Part shown: positions 43,845 through 54,053 of the stretch, piece after piece | Numbering within the stretch: position 1 is the stretch's first letter | How the letters are laid out: each line of letters starts with the position of its first letter | NCBI RefSeq assembly: GCF_020906515.1 | Contig: NC_085854.1 | Span: forward strand, 2,170,001-2,234,000 | Direction: 5' to 3' | Length of the DNA stretch: 64,000 bases | DNA from: Vanrija pseudolonga | Taxonomy: Eukaryota > Basidiomycota > Tremellomycetes > Trichosporonales > Trichosporonaceae | Made by a program: the position numbers and the translations under genes | The notes under the pieces: model-generated | What the model was told of the DNA's origin: nothing | The model's database searches: none | Seen by the model: the letters and a program-made list of their open reading frames with translations, nothing else

Positions 43845-45374
43845 ATGTCTGGACCCGCGAGCAACCTGCGCGCGCGCAAGGTCGAGTCGAACGGTAACGG
43901 CAAGGCCGCGGCCAACGGCAACGGCTTGTCGAACGGCAATGGCAACGGCCACGCTGCCCCCGCCGAGTCGGAGGGCAAGTCGCGCGCGGTGCGCCACGGC
44001 GCCATCCCGACGGCGTACGGACAGCAGATGGACAAGAAGCTCGACGAGCACGAGAGCTACGAGTTTGGCGGGCCCGTCGGCGTGACGGCCATGATGGTCG
44101 GCTTCCCCATCCTCATGTACTACCTGTGGATCTGCCTGTGGTACTATGACGGCGCGCTCGTGCACCCTCGCTCGCTCGACGACATCCGCCCCTTCCTCGA
44201 GCGCATGTGGGCGCACGCGTACGAGGGAGCGTACCCCACCAAGTTTGCCTGGGGCACGTACCTCGGCCTGACGGCCATCCAGCTCACGTTTGCGTGGGTC
44301 CTCCCCGGCATGATGCAGTGGGGCCTGCCGGTCCCCTCGCTCGGCTACGAGACGCTGCTGTACAAGTGCAACGCGCTCGCGTCGTGGTACTGCACGCTCG
44401 TGCTCGCCGCCGTCCTCCACCTCACGGGCGTCTACCGCCTCCCCTGGATCATTGAGAACTACGGCCCGATCATGACGGTCGCGATCATCACCAGCTTCAC
44501 CGTCTCGGCCACGATCGACATCCTCGGCCGCACAGCCCACTACGGCGGCAAGCCCCTCCGCATGTCGGGCGTGCTCGTCTACGACCACTTCATGGGCGTG
44601 TCGCTCAACCCCCGCCTCGGCCCCATCGACCTCAAGATGTTCGCCGAGGTCCGCGTCCCCTGGGTGCTGCTCTTCCTCATCTCGCTGTCCGGCGTCGTCA
44701 AGCAGTACGAGGACCTCGGCTACCTCACCTACAACATGTTCCACATGCTGCTCGCCACCGGCCTGTACATGAACGCATGCGCCAAGGGCGAGCAGATGAT
44801 CCCCCAGACCTGGGACATGTTCCACGAGAAGTTTGGCTGGATGCTCATCTTCTGGAACATGGCCGGCGTCCCCTTCACCTACTGCTACCCGACCATCTAC
44901 ATGACGCGCTCCAGCCCCGACACGTACCGCTTCCCCTGGTGGGGCAACGTGCTCATGTTTGTCACGCTCCTCACGTGCTACTACATTTTCGACACGTCGA
45001 TGAGCCAGAAGTCGGCCTTCAAGATGCAGCAGCAGGGCGAGTACAAGCCCCGCAAGGCCTTCCCCCAGCTCCCCTGGGCCGAGGTCAAGGACCCCGAGTT
45101 TATCCAGACCAAGCACGGCAACAAGCTCCTCATCTCGGGCTGGTGGCAGTTTGCCCGCAAGATCAACTACACGGCCGACTGGTTCCAGGCGCTCACCTGG
45201 GGCCTCACTGCCGGCTTCAACACCCCCATCACCCTCTTCTACCCCATCTTCTTCCTCGCTGTCCTCACCCACCGCTGCGGCCGTGACTTTGAGAAGTGCG
45301 AGCGCAAGTATGGCGAGGACTGGGTCGCCTACTGCAAGGTCGTCAAGTGGAGGTTTATCCCCTACGTCTACTAA
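43845..45374 (+). CDS. ERG4: Delta(24(24-1))-sterol reductase (C-24(28) sterol reductase)
   Basis: Single exon, 509 aa, starting at MSGPASNLRARKV. A hydrophilic N-terminus with an Asn-Gly repeat is followed by the ERG4 block YEFGGPVGVTAMM and multiple transmembrane helices. ERG4/ERG24 signatures include LGRTAHYGGKPLRM-like sequence, GVSLNPRLGPIDLKMF, YLTYNMFHM and the end GRDFEKCERKYGEDWVAYC. Those last segments bind NADPH in the sterol reductase superfamily. The enzyme makes the last reduction to ergosterol in the ER. YEFGGPVG and the C-terminal pattern favour ERG4 over ERG24. Strong codon bias explains a 604-aa open frame on the other strand. It is convergent with the next gene. Confidence 0.94.
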   Translation: MSGPASNLRARKVESNGNGKAAANGNGLSNGNGNGHAAPAESEGKSRAVRHGAIPTAYGQQMDKKLDEHESYEFGGPVGVTAMMVGFPILMYYLWICLWYYDGALVHPRSLDDIRPFLERMWAHAYEGAYPTKFAWGTYLGLTAIQLTFAWVLPGMMQWGLPVPSLGYETLLYKCNALASWYCTLVLAAVLHLTGVYRLPWIIENYGPIMTVAIITSFTVSATIDILGRTAHYGGKPLRMSGVLVYDHFMGVSLNPRLGPIDLKMFAEVRVPWVLLFLISLSGVVKQYEDLGYLTYNMFHMLLATGLYMNACAKGEQMIPQTWDMFHEKFGWMLIFWNMAGVPFTYCYPTIYMTRSSPDTYRFPWWGNVLMFVTLLTCYYIFDTSMSQKSAFKMQQQGEYKPRKAFPQLPWAEVKDPEFIQTKHGNKLLISGWWQFARKINYTADWFQALTWGLTAGFNTPITLFYPIFFLAVLTHRCGRDFEKCERKYGEDWVAYCKVVKWRFIPYVY

Positions 45375-45692
45375 GAGCCGACGCGTATGCTTGCGAGCAT
45401 CGCGAGCGAGCACGAGGTGTGGTCCAGTACCCCACTCGACGTCGGCTGTAGCGACCTGATCCGTTAGACGTTGTGGCGCCACCCTCCCCCATTGGCCAGT
45501 CTCCCCTGGCTGGCCACATACCCCCCAACCATCTATCTATAGCTGTAGCTATATGCAAGCATTGAACAGAACGCGCGAGCCATGAGTGGAGATGCATTAC
45601 AATGAGATGACAACATGCGTGGCCCGTGGCCTTGTCTTTTTTTTGTTTGAGGATGACGGTCCCACCGCCTGCGATCCACCTTGGTGCTCCTC
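45375..45692. other. Convergent 3' interval ERG4 / DUF2358-like gene
   Basis: 318 bp between two stop codons; presumably both 3' UTRs. A T-run near 45640 is the only notable feature. Confidence 0.5.
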
Positions 45693-46611
45693 CTACTCGT
45701 CGCGCTTGGTCCGCACGACGCCGTCGGCGCCACCGCACTCCTCCCCAGACGAACTAGCACGGGGGTACACTGCCGGCTCGTCGACGACCTCGGGCTTGCG
45801 GCCTGCAAACCCGAACAGCGACTGGCGCAGCCACTCGGTCACGCCCTCGCCGGGCAGGGGGCGGATCGTCTCGACCTCGTGGTGCGCAATGAGGCCCGAG
45901 TACGGCGAGAACGAGTACAGCGACGACGTGTGCCAAGTCGCCTCGTTGTGTGGCGGGAGGCGTGGCCGGCCGTGCAGCGTGAGGAGGATGCGGATTTGGC
46001 GCTGGCGCGCGGACGGTGGAGCGTGCGCCGTGCTCGACGCCGATGATGGCGGGATGGGCGAGACGGACATGCGTTCAAGCGACGTCTTGAGGTCGGTGTG
46101 GAGGGCTGGATCACGTCAGACTCGCTGGTATTTCGTCAGCCACGCCCCACCCACCCTGCATTCCATTCCGCGCAATCGTAAACGCCATAGTGTAACCGTG
46201 CAGGCTCGACACCTTGAACGGCAAAGGCGCAGGCAGCTTGAGAGTCACGTTCTTGGAGTAGATCTCGGGCGGGAACAGGTTGCGGTCGCGCGCGGCCGGG
46301 TCGAAGAGCAGCGGCAGCGTCTCGCGCAGGTGCAGCATGCCGCGCGCGACGCGCATCTCCCACTCGCGGTCGTCGACCTCGTCTTCGAGGCTGGGCGGCT
46401 TGTCGGGGTGGTTTGGGTTTGGCGTCGGGGGCGGGGAGAAGAACCCGGGCGGGCGGTGCGCGAGGAGCGAGAGGGGGCGGCGGGTCGGAGGGGGTGGGAT
46501 GATGGGGAGCGCTCGGGTTGCCGACGACAGCGGCGTTAGGCGCGAGCTCGACGCGCAGCACGGCGAGCCGCATAGCCTGCCCGCGCGGGATAGCTGTCGT
46601 GTTGCGCTCAT
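45693..46611 (-). CDS. Predicted mitochondrial protein, DUF2358/C6orf136-like
   Basis: Exons 46155-46611 and 45693-46105 give 289 aa. The N-terminus (MSATRQLSRAGRLCG, rich in Arg/Ser, no acidic residues for about 60 positions) looks like a mitochondrial presequence. The core has LREWEMRV-like sequence (DREWEMRVARGMLHLRETLP), FPPEIYSKNVTLKLP, LHGYTMAFTIARNGMQALHTDL, RIRILLTLHGRPR and YSGLIAHHEVETIRPLPGEGV. It resembles DUF2358 (NTF2-like fold) proteins such as C6orf136. No catalytic function is known. The assignment rests on pattern memory only. Confidence 0.6.
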
Positions 46612-48147
46612 CGTGGGATGATGGGCAGCGAGAAGGTTACCCCAGCCCGAGACTTGGGCTTCGGCACAGATCGTCGTGCCGAGCGGCGAGCCGGCGGAGT
46701 GGCGGCGGCCAACGACGTCACGTGTGATGCAACACTTGAATGGTTTCCCACGGTGGCACAGGGAGGGATCTGCTGAGATTAGGAGCGCTATTGGCCTTGT
46801 GCACCTTTTTCGCTGGACCGACGCACGCCTACCCCTGCAACCTCTCGCTCCCGGTGTCGGTAGCGAGCTCGTTCCTCCCAGCTTGTCGAGATCTTCGCCT
46901 CGGCTACTGATCCGTGACGGACCCACTGATGGGTTGCCCCAACCCACTCTGTGGCACCGCCGTCGACTCACTCATCGTCATGGTAGATCTTGTACAGACG
47001 CGCGATATCACTAGACGCGATGCATACAAGCCTTGGCAGGTCCAAAATAACGCGTATCCTAAGGCTATGCCACTCGGACCGAGCAAGGTACCGCAGTCCA
47101 TGGCGTCCCATGCGCCCCCACGCGCTCCCATGCTGACTGACGGCCGCTCACGCGCCGCGCGCCGACAATCACGCTCGGCCTCGGTGTGTGTCCGGCCCAG
47201 CTTCCGGTACTTGCTGCGCGCTGTGGACAGCAGCGGTCAAGTCGAGCGAGGCGCAGATGGGCCCCCGCAAGCACGCTGCACAGCTTTCAGGGGGGACGCG
47301 GTATCAGTAGAGCGTGCGCACCGCGTTTTCGGCGTCTTGTCGCGTGTGTCTTGCAAGCCTCGGCCTGCTCCGAGCACGCCGACACGGCCATCAAAGCGCT
47401 CGCGAGGCCCAGGTCGGCGCAGGTGTGTGCGTGATTGGCCGCTGGTAGGGGCGGGAGAGACGCGGGGCGGGGCGACTCGGTGCAGGATACTCCTGTCGAG
47501 CGGTTCGGTGCGGTGGTCGGCGCCGTCTGTTACCGCCGCCTGGGTGGACACGTGCAGGCTGAATCGTAATTTTTGGGCCCATTTTCGGTGGCGGTCAGTG
47601 TCCGCAGGGTCGCTTGGGTCGGCACCTGATAGCTGGCCAGAGGCAGTGTCGTGGCATTGTGTCGGGCCGTACTATGGGCCCTTCGCTCCCGACCAGGGTC
47701 CCGGCGACTCGCGATCACAGCAATGGCGGTCGTAGAGCGTGCCGTGCAGCCTGCAGTGCAGTTAAGCGAGCCGAGGTGACTGCAGGCAGGCATCGCGGGG
47801 TTGTGCCTGCGCGGAGCAGAGCAGAATGCATGCTGGCATGGCATCACGTCGGTACCTGGAGGGCTCTGTGGAGCGGTCGTCGGGTTGCCGTGTTTGACCC
47901 GACGCCTGTGACGTCGGCTCCCTGCCTAGACAGCAAGGGCAGAAAAAATGTGGCTCAATGCGTGTGTAGCCGGTGATAGCAACAGCCACCAGCGGGTGGG
48001 TTGTAACCCCAACGTCGTGATATATAAACACGGGGGTTGGTGGTGAAGAGGATGAAGCCCCACACTCAGATCAGCCCGCGCCAAGAGCAAGCAGCTCCAC
48101 TACCCTCCCTCTCTTCGACCTAGCCCCACTACCCCCACACCCACGCC
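46612..48147. other. Long divergent interval
   Basis: 1.54 kb between the DUF2358-like gene and the membrane-protein gene. Open frames on both strands are short and inconsistent with coding. A TATA element (TATATAAA, 48021-48028) lies 120 bp before the next start. Nothing else recognised. Confidence 0.55.
48021..48028 (+). promoter_or_regulatory. TATA box of the membrane-protein gene
   Basis: TATATAAA 120 bp upstream of the ATG at 48148. It is the clearest TATA element in this GC-rich window and suggests a regulated or strongly expressed gene. Confidence 0.6.
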
Positions 48148-49078
48148 ATGTCCTCAACCCCCAGCACGGCGGGCGCCACGCCCGCAGAGATCGAGGCATA
48201 CCTCGACCAGTTCAACTTTACTGGCGGCAACCCGACGTCCAAGGACCTCGCGCCGTCGATTATCTTCTCGGTTATTGTGAGTGGCGCGCGCAGGCTCAGT
48301 GACAAAAAAAAAACCCCTCCACTGACATCCGCCGCAGTACTGCATCCTCCTCGCTGTCATTACCTGGCGCTGGGCCGCGCCCACGACCCGCACGCGCCTG
48401 CTCATCCGCCCGACCATCTTCATCGTCATCCGTATCGCCTCCTGGGTGCTCCGCGCCGTCATGTCCAAGACGCAGTACGGCACTGGCGAGCTGATCGCCG
48501 AGCTGGTCTTCATCTCGATCGGTTTCCTGTTCATCATCTCGCCCGTCATCGACATGTGGCGCCGTCACGTCCTGTCCGCGGTCGCCAAGAACGAGCGCCC
48601 CCAGTGGCTCCTGCGCCTCACCAACCTCTCGCAGATCACGCTTATTGCCGCCATCATCACGGCCACTATTGGCGGCTCGCTCGTCGGCACGTCGGTCAAG
48701 ACCGAGACCATCACCGGCCTCCGCAAGGCGTCCTACGTCCTCTCGCTCGCCGTCGTCGTCCTCGCCCTCATCGGCATCATGCGCACCCACCGCAAGTTCC
48801 ACCTCGAGAAGCGCGGCACCTACCTCCTCATCGCCATCTCCATGTTCTGCATGGTCTGCGGCGTCTACCGTGTCGTCCAGATCTTCACCACCGACCCCAA
48901 GGACCCCGTCCGCAACTACATCACCTTCTACATCCTCCAGGGCGCCATGGAGGTGTGCGCCACCATCCCCATGCTCGCCATCAACATCAACGAGTGGTTC
49001 CCCGGAGAGCAGGGCGCCGCCGTCCGCTCGCACGACTCCGAGTCGGGCTACCCCATGACCGAGCACCAGCACAAGTAG
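48148..49078 (+). CDS. Seven-transmembrane fungal membrane protein, RTA1/DUF7702-like
   Basis: Exons 48148-48276 and 48338-49078 give 289 aa. The hydropathy read by eye shows about seven helices, including YCILLAVITW, LVFISIGFLFIISPVI, ITLIAAIITATIGGSL, ASYVLSLAVVVLALIGI, YLLIAISMFCMVCGVYRVV and FYILQGAMEVCATIPML. The N-terminus is short and hydrophilic with a potential N-glycosylation site (NFT). The C-terminus is short and polar. The layout is like RTA1-type or DUF7702 fungal membrane proteins, but no diagnostic motif was found and the role is unknown. Strong codon bias and the TATA box suggest high or inducible expression. Confidence 0.7.
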
Positions 49079-49683
49079 AGCGTGTGCGCCGCAGCCGCAG
49101 TAACCCACATAGACAGCCTGCCTACGGGCACGGCCTAATTCGCCCCGCAGATACATACCCCCATAGATGCCAATACTGTCATGTACCTGTATCATTTGAG
49201 TATCCGATGGAAAGAAGAAGATACAGCAGCCGAGCGACGACGACAGATTAAGCGACGATAAGATGTGGCAGCAAGTGCCAAGACTTGGCGATGTGGCTCT
49301 CAAACGTCGGGGGCGGTGCAACGACAACCGACTCTCCGACCACCGTCCGTTTCGTCTTTGCCCGCATGCTTGCCCTGCATTCCTTGGCACGCAGATCGTG
49401 CACATCGAGATAGGCAGAGGGCATCCCTGGGATAAGACAAGAGGTGTAGATTAGATAGCAGGAGCTCCACCACACGTGGCCGCGACCACGTCACCCCGTC
49501 ATCACCTCCCCGCGGCCGGTGGCGGACGCGAGGGGGAGCGAGAGCGTGTCTCGGTGGGTGGCTCCACCCGCAGCACGATCTCGGTCAAAGCCTCGCCTGC
49601 CACATCATGCATACTGTTTGGGCGTATTCCATGCCCTAGTTCCTGTTCGAGCGACTCTGGAGACCCCTCAATCCCAGGCTGCA
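49079..49683. other. Convergent 3' interval
   Basis: 605 bp between the stops of the membrane-protein and formamidase genes. No gene or RNA element recognised; probably 3' UTRs. Confidence 0.5.
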
Positions 49684-51399
49684 CTACTTCTGATTGCAGC
49701 GCACCCCGTCCGTGCGCAGCGCCGCGTTCTTGTACTCCTTCTTCTCGATACCCTTGTTCGTGGGGCGAATGTCGCGGTCGAAAATCGCGAGTGGGAGGCC
49801 CATGGTCACGCACGCGTTCGGCACGTCGACCATGGCCGCGACGTGCGCCTCGACCGGCGCGGCGGAGAGCAGGAGATCTGGGGAAAGTCAGTCGGTGAGT
49901 GGGGTATGGTCGCGCCACCCACGGGCCTGCTCCTTGCTGTAGCCCAGGCGGCGGAGGTAGTCCATCGCGTTGAGCGCCGCCTGCTTGTACGCGACCGTCG
50001 CGTCCATCGAGTACTGCTTGCCGTCGCCGTTGACGTCTGGGTGGGGGAGTGAGTGTGGCGTGGCGGACAAATCGGCAGGTGACTCACCGACGGAGATTCC
50101 CTCGAAGATGAGCTGCTCGTGGTATCGCGGGTCAATGGGCGAGGGCTGGGGTGTGAGCTCACTCTGTCGTATCAGTAAGCTTACAAGGAAGATGGGCTGC
50201 TTGAGCCCGAGAAGCTTGACGCCGTCTTTCATGACCGAGCACTTGAGCGTGATAATGCCGGCCTGGTGGGTGAGTTCCGCCTTCTCAGCTGCTACCCACC
50301 ATCTCGATGGCGCCGCAGAACGACAGCTCGCCGTCGCCTTGCGAAAAGTGCAGGTCGCCGACGGCGAGGTTGGCGCCGTCGACGTACACGGGGAAGAAGC
50401 AGCGCGAGCCGCGGGAGAGGTTCTGGGGTGTCAGTGGCTATTGAACAGAACAATCAGCCAGCCGCCCACCTTGATGTCGACGTTACCGCCGTGCTCGCGG
50501 CCAGGAATCGTCCTCGCGCCCTCAGCGTAAATCTTCTCGCGCACCTTGTCCGGCAAGTCCTGGCCGACATACGCGCCCGTCGACAGCGGGGTCAACGCGA
50601 CGGCGGGCACGCACTCGCCCTTGGCGGCGACGAGGCCGCGCTCGCGCTCGTTCCAGGTATCCAGCAGCGCCTGGCTCGGCGCGGTGCCGATCAGCCCTGG
50701 GTGGGGGATGCCCGCGAAGCGCACGCCGGGGATGTGCCGGCTGCTCGCGTAGATGCCTTCAAAGTCCCACACTGCCTTGGCGGCCTTTGAGTCTGGGGTG
50801 AGCTCATCCTCCACAATCGGCAAGCTCACCAAAGTCGGTGCTGAAGAGGCCCCCGCCGTTCGTCTCTGGTGGTTAGCTCCGTCCAGCACTGGTGCCACCC
50901 ACTTTCAAACACGCCAGTGTAGCCCCACTGCATCTGCGGGAAGGGCGTGACGTCGAGAATGTCGACGACGAGCACGTCGCCCGGCTTGGCGCCCTCGACG
51001 GCTACGGGGCCAGTGAGGTTGTGGATCTTGGTGAGGTCGACGTCCTGCTGGGTGAGCGATGACCAGCTACATCCCACCCACCCTGATGTCGTCGGCATCG
51101 TCATTGTTGAGGATCTGGCCGCCCGTCCAGTCGTGGCATTCGAGCTTGAAGACGTCACCCTCGGCGACGGTGGCGACGGCGGGGATGTCGGGGCTGAGTG
51201 GGAGTGAGCGCGATGAGAGAAGGAAGATGCGAGAAGGGGGAATAGAAGACACCCTATCCCCCTTCCCCTCCCAACTCACTGCCAGCGGTTGAAGAGACCC
51301 GCCTGCTGGTCGGCAGGCTTGAATGGGTCGACCTGGGGTCAGCGGTGTCAGCGCCACACGGCAGCTCACCTTGACGAGGGTGGGGTGCTCAAGGGCCAT
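49684..51399 (-). CDS. Formamidase / acetamidase (FmdA_AmdA family)
   Basis: Eleven exons (51370-51399, 51280-51332, 51082-51193, 50903-51044, 50830-50865, 50470-50792, 50300-50422, 50185-50262, 50088-50145, 49923-50036, 49684-49877) give 420 aa, a normal fungal formamidase length. Family blocks: HPTLVKVDPFKP, FNRWHPDIPAVATV, KLECHDWTGGQI, TNGGGLFSTDF, WDFEGIYASSRHIPGVRFAGIPHPGLIG, GREHGGNVD, SRGSRCFFPVYVDGANLAVGDLHFSQGDGE and VDVPNACVTMGLP. The enzyme hydrolyses formamide to formate and ammonia as a nitrogen source. Intron 50146-50184 (39 nt) is stop-free and in frame; removing it joins PIFL to PSPIDPRY, as in relatives. Two HGATAR words lie upstream. Confidence 0.93.
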
Positions 51400-51912
51400 G
51401 GTGCGTGTGTATGTTAGAGTATGTGCGAGTAGTTAATGCAAGTGGGCTGCGCAGCAGCAACCCAAGACATGCCCCCCATGTCTTAAATACCAGCGAACTA
51501 CGTCCAAGACACAGTGAACCAGTGGGAACAAGCCAAGCCGGTTCAAAGTCAGATGATACCGGGCCGATAGCAACGGCCGCTAGCCCGTGCCTGATGATAA
51601 GACACACGCCACGGCCGAGAGCCTCTCGGCAAGCGTGTCAGCTGTTCGTCTCAGAGACCGGGTAGTATGCATGCCGCGTGGGTGCGGTATGCCGATGGGG
51701 CGGAGTAGCGTAGCCCTTCTCACGACGAACGGGACGGTGCTCGCCGCCGCCGCGCAAGCCAAGCAACACGGATGGTGCTGGCGACATGGATATCCCGAAG
51801 AAGACACAACCGCACGGTGGGCCGCAGCAGTGACCCCAGCCGTAGACATAGGTACATCGCCAGTCTAGTCTCACGCCCACACGCCAGCCTCGCTCGCCGC
51901 TCACGCCAGCGC
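51400..51912. promoter_or_regulatory. Formamidase promoter region with GATA-factor words
   Basis: 513 bp upstream of the minus-strand formamidase start and 3' of the thioredoxin gene. CGATAG (51565-51570) and TGATAA (51595-51600) match HGATAR, the site of nitrogen-regulatory GATA factors in fungi. They lie 166-201 bp from the ATG. A TATTTAAG word is closer (about 51480-51487). Functional relevance is inferred. Confidence 0.4.
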
Positions 51913-52633
51913 CTACTTTCCAGTCCACCACTTGTACACATAGTACAAGAAGAAGGCGAGCAGGACCCACTGGCGGATATTGGGCCCCTGCTGCGGCGGG
52001 GCGATGGCGTCAATGTCGAGCGGCGCAGTGTCGGGCGCGTTGGGGTCGCGGCCGGAATGCTGCTGCACGAGGGCGGCGAGCTTGCGCGCGTCGGCGCCAC
52101 GGAGCTGTGTCGTCAGCGAGCGGAGCGAGCTGGCGACTGGCGCGTCTGGGCAACGAGCTGCACGCCCACCCCCCACCCACCTCGTCAACGACAACGCCAC
52201 CCTTGAGGAACTTGAACGTCGGCATAGCGGACACCTTGTACCGCTGTGCGAGCTCGCGCTGCTTGTCGACGTCGATTTTCTGAGCGCCGAGTCAGCGGCG
52301 GGGCCTATGTAGCCCTGCCTACGGCGAACTCACAACAAACTTGACTTCGTCGTACTGCCGTCAGCATGGTCCCCCTCCCCTAGCCCACCTTCTCGGCCAG
52401 CTTCTCAATCACCGGCGCGATGAACTTGCACGGGCCGCACCATACCGCGTGGAAGTCTGCTGCGTCAGCGGCGCGGCGGGCGGGCGCCAAGAAGCTTAAG
52501 CTTGAACCAACCGATGACGAGCAGCTGCGTCGCGCCGAGCGCCTTGACGATGCCGTCGAATTCTGGTGTCAGCTTGCCTCGCCAACGCGAGCTTACCCGC
52601 CGTCGACTGGATCTCGGTCGTGAGGTCGCCCAT
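51913..52633 (-). CDS. Thioredoxin with C-terminal membrane anchor
   Basis: Exons 52597-52633, 52512-52562, 52389-52456, 52334-52354 (21 nt), 52181-52279 and 51913-52104 give 155 aa. The active site WCGPC is at residues 35-39 and the cis-Pro at 79 (AMPTF), with the thioredoxin strands KFVKIDVD and TFKFLKGG. After an Asp/Pro-rich linker a hydrophobic segment ([15 protein letters not shown], about 138-152) ends three residues before the C-terminus, which is a tail-anchor topology. It therefore probably places a reducing thioredoxin domain on the cytosolic face of the ER or mitochondrial outer membrane. One intron is only 34 nt (52355-52388). It shares a 196-bp divergent promoter with DPH7. Confidence 0.9.
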
Positions 52634-52829
52634 TTTGTAGGTGGTGTGGTGGGAAGTTGAGGTGTTGTTGTTGCGTTTGCGTGGTCGTGCGTGTGGACCA
52701 CAGCATGACGACAGCGGGGCGGAGAAGGCCGAATGTCCGTTCAAAAGTCGGGTCGGTCGGTGCGGTGCCAAGGGCCTTGAGGGCCATCGCGCGCCTCTTG
52801 ACTGTTCTTGCTCTCGCAACACACACACG
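52634..52829. promoter_or_regulatory. Short divergent promoter, thioredoxin / DPH7
   Basis: 196 bp between outward-facing start codons. Too short to hold more than one shared core promoter region. No specific element recognised. Confidence 0.5.
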
Positions 52830-54024
52830 ATGGAGGGTGAGCAGTCTGCTGAGTTGGTGGCCTGCATGCTCGCTGACGCTCGCGCGCGTGCCAGCCACGT
52901 CCCTAGCCCAAGTCGACACGCTCTACTCGGCCGACTCGATCGAGTTCTGCCCGCATCCCGGCTTCGAGAAGTGGTTCACGTGCGGGACGTACCAGCTGCT
53001 CAAGCCGGACGAGCAGGCCAAGGCGGATGTGGAGGCGAGGGCCGAGGGCGCCAACGCCGAAGAGGCTACGACGGTGAAGGTCGGTCACTCCGACTCGGAC
53101 AACGACGATGACGATGATGCCGAAGAGTATACACCCCCCGCACCCCGCGTCGGCAGGCTGTACCTCTACTCGCTAGACGACACGACGCCAACCGAGGCAC
53201 AGCGCATCGAGACCGCCGCGATCCTCGACGCGAAATGGTCCCCACATACGCCCGCTACCCCCGAGCTGGGCGTAGCGGACGCGAAGGGCGGGCTGAGCGT
53301 GTTCTCTCTTGCGGACGGTGCGCTGTCCTTGAGCGAGCGCTACGAGCTGGCCGACGAAGAAACCCTCGTCCTCTCGCTCGACTGGTCGTCCTTCCGCCAA
53401 GGCGAGATCATCACGAGTCTGTCCGACGGGTCGCTGGCGCACGTCGTGCGCCGGCCGAGCGGCATGGAGACGCTCGCAACATGGCACGCGCACGAGTTCG
53501 AGCCGTGGATCTGTGCGTGGGCCGGGCCCGATAGCGTGTGGTCGGGCGGGGACGACTGCAAGCTCAAGCGCTGGGACGTGCGCGTGCCCGACGTGCCCGT
53601 GTTCGTGAACCGGCGCTTCGACGCCGGCGTGACGACTATCGCTCCCTCGCCGCACAGCGAGCACCTCCTCGCCGTGGGCAGCTACGACGCGCACCTGCGG
53701 ATCTTTGACGCGCGCAAGGCGACCACGCCGCTCGTAGATGTCGAGTTGCCGGGGGGTATTTGGCGCACGCGGTGGCATCCGAGCGCGGAGCGCGCGGGGG
53801 ATATCCTCAACGCTACGATGCATGGCGGGTTCGCCGTCGTCCGCCTCCCTGGCGCGCTGGCGACTGCCGACGACCCGCAGGGGAGCCACGAGGCCGAGAT
53901 CATCAAGACTTTCCCTGGGACGCTCGGGTACGGCGCCGACTGGTGTAGGCGTGACGACGGCGACGAGAGCGTAGTCGCGACGTGCTCGTTCTACGACCAT
54001 GTCATGCATGTGTGGCGGGCGTGA
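52830..54024 (+). CDS. DPH7: Diphthine methylesterase Dph7/Rrt2 (WD40)
   Basis: Exons 52830-52836 (7 nt) and 52913-54024 give 372 aa. The first exon codes only Met-Glu plus one base. After the 76-nt intron the protein reads VDTLYSADSIEFCPHPGFEKWFTCGTYQL, the Dph7/WDR85 start. WD40 units follow (WSPHTPATPELGVADAKGGLSVFSL, WAGPDSVWSGGDDCKLKRWDVR, LLAVGSYDAHLRIFDAR, WRTRWHPSAERAGDILNATMHGGFAVV). Dph7 hydrolyses methylated diphthine on elongation factor 2 before the final amidation step of diphthamide synthesis. An acidic insert sits near residues 50-75. The stop lies 29 bp from the CDC9 stop. Confidence 0.88.
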
Positions 54025-54053
54025 ATGGACAGTTACAACAACAACAGCACACA

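Noticed and set aside
43668-45482. 604-aa open frame antisense to ERG4
   Set aside because: Exact overlap with a conserved sterol reductase; composition (Val/Glu/His/Arg-rich) is the mirror of biased codons.
50164-50184. A 21-nt intron in the formamidase gene (GTAAGC to GACAG)
   Set aside because: The alternative 39-nt intron ending at CCCCAG uses a better acceptor and restores PIFL-PSPIDPRY, matching the family without the extra SELTPQ residues.
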